Of a DNA stretch of 64,000 bases, positions 59,021-64,000 are shown one piece after another. Origin of the DNA: Dethiosulfatarculus sandiegensis. GTDB taxonomy: Bacteria > Desulfobacterota > Desulfarculia > Desulfarculales > Desulfarculaceae. The notes under the pieces are model-generated. The model made no database searches. It saw nothing but the letters and a program-made list of their open reading frames with translations, and was not told the DNA's origin. A program made the translations under genes and the position numbers. Position 1 is the stretch's first letter. Each line of letters opens with the position of its first letter. Location: positions 115,247 through 179,246 of the forward strand of contig NZ_AZAC01000067.1 of the NCBI RefSeq assembly GCF_000931935.2. The letters are read 5' to 3'.

Positions 59021-60205
59021 ATGCGAGTGGGGCTTGTGGTGCAGCGATATGGCGACGGTGTGGATGGCGGTGCCGAAGTACACTGCCGGGCCGTGGCCAA
59101 ACGGCTGTCTCAGAGCCATGAGGTTCATGTGCTCACCACCTGTGCCAAGGATTATCTTTCCTGGCAAAACGAGTTTCCCCCCGGCCGCTCCAAATTGGAT
59201 GAAATAGAGGTTTTGAGGTTCCCGGTGGCCCGCAAAAGGCGGGTGCGCTGGTTCAACTACCTGGCCCGGAAAATTTATGACCATCCCCACACCATAGACT
59301 CTGAATGGCGCTGGCTGGTCAGGCAGGGTCCCTACACTCCGGCCCTTTTGGAATATCTCATGGAGAATCACCCAAAATACGATGCCTTTGTATTTTGGAC
59401 CTATCTCTATTTTCCCACTGCCGCGGGCCTGCCCCTGGTCTCTCATAAAAGCGCGCTGGTTCCCACGGCCCATGATGAAGCGCCTTTGTATCTTTCGCTT
59501 TTCAGGCCGCTTTTCAATCTGCCTCGTCATATTTTGTTCAATACCCAGGCAGAGCGGGATCTGGTGCACCAGGTTTTTCAAAACCAGAGAATCCCTTCGT
59601 CCGTGGTGGGGTTGGGTATAGATCCGCCCTTGGCCGGGGATGCCGCAGGGTTTCGCAAAAAGCACAATCTGGAGGGCGGGATTCTGCTCTTTATGGGCAG
59701 GATCGATGTTAAAAAAGGCTGTCAGGAGATGTTCGACTATTTCACCTCTCTGGCAGAACAACCTGCTTTCAAAGATTTGAGCCTGGTTTTAGTCGGTAAA
59801 GAGCGCATGCAGGTGCCGGAGCATAAAAGGATTCTGAGCCTGGGGTTTGTATCCGAGCAGGAAAAGGCCGATGCCCTGTCAGCGGCAGACGCCCTAATCA
59901 TGCCCTCACCCCATGAAAGCCTTTCCATGGTGACTTTAGAGGCCTCGTTGGCCGGAAAACCGGTAATGGTGACTGAAAAGTGCGAAGTGCTGGTGCGTTA
60001 TATTGAAAATTCGGGAAGCGGGCTTACCTATGACAGTAAAGATGATTTAGCCGCCTGCCTTGGGAAACTCGCCGCCCAGCCCGAAGCAGCCCAGGCCATG
60101 GGCCTCAGGGGTAAGAAATTCGTGGAAAAAAATTACCACTGGGATCGGGTCATGAAGCTATACGAAGAGGTTTTAAGTGAAATTGCCTCGGGAAAGACAG
60201 CATAA
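59021..60205 (+). CDS. Glycosyltransferase family 4 protein, first of a pair
   Basis: About 395 residues from the ATG at 59021 (GGAG six bases upstream); ATGs at 59006 and 59015 precede it. GT-B fold. The N-terminal donor-side domain begins MRVGLVVQRYGDGVDGGAEVHCRAVAKRL. The C-terminal domain has LLFMGRIDVKKGCQEMF, VLVGKERMQVPEHKRILSLGFVSEQEKADALSAADALIMPSPHESLSMVTLEASLAGKPVM, with the conserved E-x7-E-like pattern. It transfers a sugar from a nucleotide sugar to a glycan or lipid. It pairs with the next gene; acceptor unknown. Confidence 0.9.
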   Translation: MRVGLVVQRYGDGVDGGAEVHCRAVAKRLSQSHEVHVLTTCAKDYLSWQNEFPPGRSKLDEIEVLRFPVARKRRVRWFNYLARKIYDHPHTIDSEWRWLVRQGPYTPALLEYLMENHPKYDAFVFWTYLYFPTAAGLPLVSHKSALVPTAHDEAPLYLSLFRPLFNLPRHILFNTQAERDLVHQVFQNQRIPSSVVGLGIDPPLAGDAAGFRKKHNLEGGILLFMGRIDVKKGCQEMFDYFTSLAEQPAFKDLSLVLVGKERMQVPEHKRILSLGFVSEQEKADALSAADALIMPSPHESLSMVTLEASLAGKPVMVTEKCEVLVRYIENSGSGLTYDSKDDLAACLGKLAAQPEAAQAMGLRGKKFVEKNYHWDRVMKLYEEVLSEIASGKTA

Positions 60206-60219
60206 GGGGAGTCGCTAAC

Positions 60220-61365
60220 TTGCGCGTGGGAATAGATATTTGCCGCCTGACCGACCCCTGGACCGGGGTGGGCAACTATATATATAATCTGGTCTCCGGC
60301 CTGGCCAAGGTGGATCAGGCAAATCAATATGTGCTTTATCCCTATTTCTGGGATTGTTTTCCCAAAAAGTATAAAGGTCTGGCGGAGTTTGTACCGAATA
60401 GCCCCAATTTCAGGCTGCACGGAGCGGATAAGGTCGAGTTGGGGGTTAAATTATTTTGGTGCAAGCTCAAGCTGCCCAAGGAGCCGCAACTGGCCAAGGT
60501 GGATGTAACTCATTCCACTAATATTTCAGGCCCAAGACTGCGTAACAGCAAACTGGCCGTGACGATTCACGACCTATCCTTTGTATATGAGCCCCAGTGG
60601 CATAAGAAGGATAATGTGGCCTTTTCCATGAGAGCTCTGAACCGGGCGGTGCGCAGGGCGGACGCCCTGATTGTTCCCTCCGAGTTCACGGCCAGGGAAC
60701 TGATCCGCTTTGACCCCTCGGTCAGGGGCAGGGTGCGGGTGGTTTATGAGGCGGTTTCGCCCCGTTTTAGTGCTGCCCAAAGCAAAAAAGCCCTGGCCGG
60801 GTTGCGCAAAAAATATGGCTTGGAAAAACCCTTTTTCCTTTTTGTGGGCACTCTGGAACCAAGAAAAAACCTGCCCCACCTTGTTAAGGTGTTCCATCAC
60901 CTGTGGGAGAACGGACTCATAGAGCAGGATCTGGTTCTGGTGGGCGGAGAGGGCTGGAAAGCGGATGAGACCATGCGGGCCATTAAGGACCCGGCCGGCA
61001 GGGGAAAGGTCAAGGCTCTGGGCTATGTCCCCTTTGAAGACCTGCCCGGGCTTTACCAGGCTGCCTATGGCGTGGTTTATCCCTCCCTTTATGAAGGTTT
61101 TGGTTTGCCGGTTTTAGAAGCCATGGCCTGTGGTGCGCCGGTTATTACTTCGAACATATCTTCCTTACCCGAGGTGGCGGGCGAAGCCGCCTTGCTTACA
61201 GATCCCGTCGATGAATCTTCTCTGGCCGATGCCGTGGTTCGCCTGGGGCGGGATCAGGGCCTGAAAAACCGCATGAGTGGCCTTAGCCTGGAACAGGCCG
61301 CCAAGTTTTCCAGAGAGGCCATGGGACAAGGCACTCTTTCCGTTTATCGCGAATTGGCCGGCTGA
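60220..61365 (+). CDS. Glycosyltransferase family 4 protein, second of a pair
   Basis: 381 residues, TTG start with GGGGAG eight bases upstream (a GTG two codons on is possible). GT-B fold with RLTDPWTGVGNYIYNLVSGLAK at the N-terminus and FLFVGTLEPRKNLPHLVKVFHHL, GYVPFEDLPGLYQAAYGVVYPSLYEGFGLPVLEAMACGAPVITSNISSLPEVAGEAALLTDPVD in the C-terminal domain, typical of mannosyl/rhamnosyl transferases. It starts 14 bp after the first gene, so the two are co-transcribed. Confidence 0.92.
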   Translation: MRVGIDICRLTDPWTGVGNYIYNLVSGLAKVDQANQYVLYPYFWDCFPKKYKGLAEFVPNSPNFRLHGADKVELGVKLFWCKLKLPKEPQLAKVDVTHSTNISGPRLRNSKLAVTIHDLSFVYEPQWHKKDNVAFSMRALNRAVRRADALIVPSEFTARELIRFDPSVRGRVRVVYEAVSPRFSAAQSKKALAGLRKKYGLEKPFFLFVGTLEPRKNLPHLVKVFHHLWENGLIEQDLVLVGGEGWKADETMRAIKDPAGRGKVKALGYVPFEDLPGLYQAAYGVVYPSLYEGFGLPVLEAMACGAPVITSNISSLPEVAGEAALLTDPVDESSLADAVVRLGRDQGLKNRMSGLSLEQAAKFSREAMGQGTLSVYRELAG

Positions 61366-62392
61366 GGTCGGGTTATTTACGAAAAAGTCGTTTCAAACGC
61401 TCCTCTCCCCAAAAAACAAGTTTTTCGGCGCAATTGAAAACCGCAAGATAAGACCCTGGCTTTTCTTGGCAGGCTGCTCACAAAGATTGCAGAAGGTCCG
61501 CCGCAATACACAGCCGCGAAAAGCCGGATATTTTTAGAGGATTGTCAAAAAACGCCTTTTTGCCGAATTTGGCGTGAAACAGGGCGAAAAAGCCTTATTA
61601 ACACCTTGTCCGCAGTGTAAACCGTTTGGAGCGATTACTCCGGGCGCCCTTCTGATTACATTGTTAAATCATTTTTTAAGAAGACATTTTTATAACGGTC
61701 AGGGCTTTGTTCGGTTAGAGGGCTTTCTCCGCCTTAATATCGTCGTTTGATAATTTTCTTTTTGGTTTGTGGTTTTTTGAGCATGCAGGTTGGATTTACA
61801 AAATTCCTGAATAAATACTTGTTTTCATCTTTGCCAGTTAGCTGGAGTTATGAAAATGGGTGAAAACTACCCGACAATAGGGCTATATTCTTATGGGCCG
61901 TCCTTGGGCGGCAGATCCGGGGAATATAGGAAAAGGAACGGTATCTTTATAAAAATACTCCCAAAGCCAGGTGTTTTTGTGGAAAGTGAAATGGAAAAAT
62001 TATGAGTGGCTAAAGAGAGCGGCTATCTGCAGGTTGCCACAAAAATCCGATTTAAAAAATAATAGGATCAACATGCGAGTTGAGCGCCTTACTAAGGATT
62101 TATGAATAAGTCAATAAAAAAAGCTCTAATTTTCCTGAAACAGATTAAATTGGCTAAATGCGTCTATGAATAACAATCTGAATAAAGAGTGAATTTTTCC
62201 GTAATAGTTATGAAATAGGCTGGATGAGGATTGATTATTCAGAAGAGCAGCCGTTAAACTTAATCGACAATAAAGTACAAAAAACATCCAATTTTTATCT
62301 TGCTGGAGCTTGCTTTTTAGGTTCGGTTTTGGTAAGAAGCAACTAAACAATAATAATCAGTGCCAATTTCCAGTTAGAAAGGGGTTGTTAAT
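61366..62392. other. A/T-rich intergenic kilobase
   Basis: About 1 kb, clearly A/T-richer than the rest of the window in its right part (61700-62392). No frame with convincing coding character and no RNA gene recognised. It may hold the promoter of the small gene at 62393 and an unrecognised small RNA. Confidence 0.4.
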
Positions 62393-62749
62393 ATGGCTCG
62401 TCAATCCAAATGGAATATTGATGATCGTAAGAAATTAATGAAAATGGTTCGTGAGGGTATTGCAGAACAAGATATTCGCCGTGAACTGGCTATCGGCGGT
62501 GTGCCAATGACAGCAGTTGAATTTGCTCAGCAGTTGAAAATGGCCATGGTGGAAGCAGGACAGATTAAACAGGCCTCTCGCAAAAAATCCGCTTCTTCTC
62601 CCAAAGCTTACGAAGTTACCAATAAAGGCCGCCTGACCATCACCGATTTCACCGCTTTAACCGGTTATGAAACCGGAGCCACCTTTACTCTTGAAAAACC
62701 TCGTGGTAAATCAAAGGCTTGGCGGCTTGTGCTGGTCTCCGAGGACTAA
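62393..62749 (+). CDS. Small basic protein of unknown function
   Basis: 118 residues with AAAGGGG upstream. No family recognised. The N-terminal half is helical and charged (KWNIDDRKKLMKMVREGIAEQDIRRELAI...MTAVEFAQQLKMAMVEAG), resembling a small DNA-binding or adaptor helix bundle. A Lys/Ser linker (RKKSASSPK) leads to a beta-rich C-terminal piece (YEVTNKGRLTITDF...GYETGATFTLEKPRG...WRLVLVSED). Codon use differs from its neighbours: Arg is nearly all CGT/CGC and Gly mostly GGT/GGC, as in highly expressed genes. Followed by two terminators. Confidence 0.72.
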   Translation: MARQSKWNIDDRKKLMKMVREGIAEQDIRRELAIGGVPMTAVEFAQQLKMAMVEAGQIKQASRKKSASSPKAYEVTNKGRLTITDFTALTGYETGATFTLEKPRGKSKAWRLVLVSED

Positions 62750-62888
62750 TTCCTTGTGAGTTGCCCCTATGCTTTGCGTGCCTTTTTAATGGGCATGTCA
62801 AGAACATCCGTTGTGATTACTTTTTTTAAAAGTATTTAACCACGGATGGTGCCTGCCCGCACAAGGGAATTGGCACAAAGCCCGGCCA

Positions 62889-62946
62889 GCCCCTCAATGA
62901 TCCATTTTGTTTGATAAAATGAATCATTGAGGGGCTCGTTTTTTGG
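62889..62946. terminator. Long terminator hairpin
   Basis: A stem of about 20 bp (62889-62908 with 62916-62935, one mismatch, 5' arm starting GCCCCTCAATGA) with a 7-nt loop, followed by TCGTTTTTT. Ends the transcript of the small gene at 62393. Confidence 0.85.
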
Positions 62947-63031
62947 AGCCTTTTGATTCCTAAAAAAATTTGAGTTTCAGTAGCTCTTATTTAATGGAAG
63001 CAAGGTACCATCTACCTTTTTGCATGAAAAA

Positions 63032-63063
63032 GCCAGGGTATATTACCCTGGCGGTCTTTTTTT
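63032..63063. terminator. Bidirectional terminator before livF
   Basis: Perfect 9-bp arms GCCAGGGTA / TACCCTGGC with a TAT loop. T runs follow on both strands (GGTCTTTTTTT on plus, CTTTTTC on minus), so it can end the minus-strand liv operon and block plus-strand read-through. Confidence 0.85.
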
Positions 63064-63132
63064 CGGTGTGGTGAATTTTATTTCATTAGATGAGATGCGG
63101 CAGGAAAAAATATTTTTAAAAATATAAAGTTT

Positions 63133-63840
63133 TTAACCTCCCAGATACAGATCCTGCACCCTCTGGTCGCAAAGCAGTTCAGCGCCTGTGCCGGTTAGAC
63201 GGTCCTTTCCTTGCTCCAAAACATAAGCTCTGTGGGAAACACTGAGCCCTTTACGGGCGTTTTGCTCCACCATGAGAAAAGAAATCCCCTGTTGATTCAT
63301 GGCCTGAATCTGGCTGAAAATATCCTCGACTACCAAAGGAGCCAGGCCCAAAGATGGCTCATCAAGAAGAACCAATTTGGGTTTAAGCAGAATAATTCTA
63401 CTTAAGGCCAGCGCCTGCCTTTGACCGCCGGAAAGTTCTTTGGCCGGACGATTTAGTCTATCTTTCATCCAGGGAAAAGATCCGAGAACCTGGTTGAGAC
63501 GGTTTTGATATGTATCATTACCTTTTAGCGCAAATGCCGCTATCTCTAAGTTTTCCAATAGAGAAAGATTGGGGAATATATTTTCACCCTGTGGTATGAA
63601 AATAAGCCCTTTAACCCCCTTTTTTTCTGGGCTTTCTTTGCTTACATTTTGGCCTTCAAATATTATTTCACCCTGGCTGGGTGTAAGTTGCCCGGCAACC
63701 GTCCTCAGCACCGTTGATTTTCCAGCGCCGTTAGGTCCTATAAGACAGACGATTTCGCCGGGATTTACCTCTAAATTTACGCCATGCAAAATGGTTATGT
63801 TTCCGTAACCGGCTTTTAAGTTATTTATCTCAAGAAGCAT
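63133..63840 (-). CDS. livF: Branched-chain amino-acid ABC transporter ATPase LivF
   Basis: 235 residues, normal LivF length. Walker A GPNGAGKST (about 36-44), Q-loop FIPQGENIFPNLSLLENLEIA (LivF-type), signature LSGGQRQALALSR, Walker B LVLLDEPSLGLAP and VEQNARKGL switch. It powers uptake of branched-chain amino acids or related amides. The rest of the operon would lie beyond the right edge, on the other side of the hairpin element. Confidence 0.92.
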   Translation of the reverse strand: MLLEINNLKAGYGNITILHGVNLEVNPGEIVCLIGPNGAGKSTVLRTVAGQLTPSQGEIIFEGQNVSKESPEKKGVKGLIFIPQGENIFPNLSLLENLEIAAFALKGNDTYQNRLNQVLGSFPWMKDRLNRPAKELSGGQRQALALSRIILLKPKLVLLDEPSLGLAPLVVEDIFSQIQAMNQQGISFLMVEQNARKGLSVSHRAYVLEQGKDRLTGTGAELLCDQRVQDLYLGG

Positions 63841-63866
63841 ATTGGTTCCTTAATCTCTAATGAGGT

Positions 63867-64000
63867 ATTGGAAAAGATGGTCTAAGGCTTTTCCAATCCA
63901 AAGTCGCCAAAACTGAAAATTTGCCGACTTTTTCCAATTGTCCGGTATCAAAAGCCGGCGCAATTCGCCGCGCCGCCATGGGGTCCCCAAAATCTCCGAT
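63867..64000 (-). repeat. Multi-hairpin dispersed element, copy E (cut by window edge)
   Basis: In inverted order relative to copy C: hairpin with perfect 10-bp arms ATTGGAAAAG / CTTTTCCAAT (63867-63897); hairpin AAAGTCGCCAAA / TTTGCCGACTTT (63900-63931, one mismatch); a CCGG/CCGG mini-stem; then CAATTCGCCGCGCCG...GGGGTCCCC, which aligns with the core of copy C (CAATTCGGCGGGCC...GGGGTCCCC on its reverse strand). The hairpins occupy the same slots as hairpins 3 and 2 of copy C with unrelated sequences. Confidence 0.75.

Noticed and set aside
62126..62350. 74-codon minus-strand open frame in the A/T-rich region
   Set aside because: Low-complexity A/T-driven composition, no ribosome binding site and no recognisable similarity; most likely noncoding.

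Overview
The window reads as chromosome of a strictly anaerobic, metabolically versatile bacterium, most likely a deltaproteobacterium (Desulfobacterota). The signs are three genes of the anaerobic benzoyl-CoA pathway including the ring hydrolase, corrinoid-dependent methyl transfer with its reductive activase, a Cys-type formate dehydrogenase with a NuoG-like N-terminus, a nitroreductase fused to ferredoxin domains, and four sigma-54 enhancer-binding regulators in 64 kb. No rRNA, tRNA, phage, IS transposase or CRISPR array was recognised. Sulfate-reduction genes are not in the window, so that lifestyle is not shown.

Layout. 0.3-2.8 kb: a GAF/AAA+ sigma-54 activator diverges from a small acidic unknown protein that has a -24/-12 promoter. 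2.8-7 kb: phage-shock module (pspF diverging from pspA-pspB-pspC across a sigma-54 promoter and paired inverted sites), with an HD-domain protein and a chagasin-like inhibitor downstream of pspF. 7-11.5 kb: recQ and a ktrB-ktrA potassium uptake pair. 11.5-12.6 kb: a 4Fe-4S protein gene broken by two in-frame stops. 13-23.4 kb: an acetoin-dehydrogenase-type 2-oxoacid dehydrogenase operon (activator, sigma-54 promoter, E2, E3, a natural LipB-LipA fusion, a Lin0512 protein, E1 alpha, E1 beta, AcoX). 23.5-25.2 kb: an O-methyltransferase and a TetR repressor sharing an 18-bp operator. 25.4-33 kb: a LacI-controlled catabolic operon (BKACE enzyme, beta-hydroxyacid dehydrogenase, tripartite tricarboxylate transporter, thiolase). 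33-36.7 kb: polar amino-acid ABC transporter. 37.6-41.5 kb: lexA and formate dehydrogenase. 41.7-52 kb: corrinoid methyl-transfer cluster (activase, DUF1638 protein, UroD-type methyltransferase, MFS carrier, fused methyltransferase/corrinoid protein) with a divergent TPR-GAF-AAA+ sigma-54 activator. 52-56.1 kb: bamR, bamA, bamQ and an SDR. 56.4-64 kb: nitroreductase, LysE exporter, two glycosyltransferases, an unknown small protein with distinctive codon use, and livF at the edge.

The least explained signal is a family of multi-hairpin dispersed elements (about 8.97-9.17, 11.27-11.41, 37.16-37.35, 58.77-58.93 and 63.87-64.0 kb). Copies share one order of hairpins around a GC-rich core. The individual hairpin sequences differ between some copies while pairing is kept, and two copies sit between direct repeats. 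They encode no protein and look like a non-autonomous mobile or structured-RNA family.
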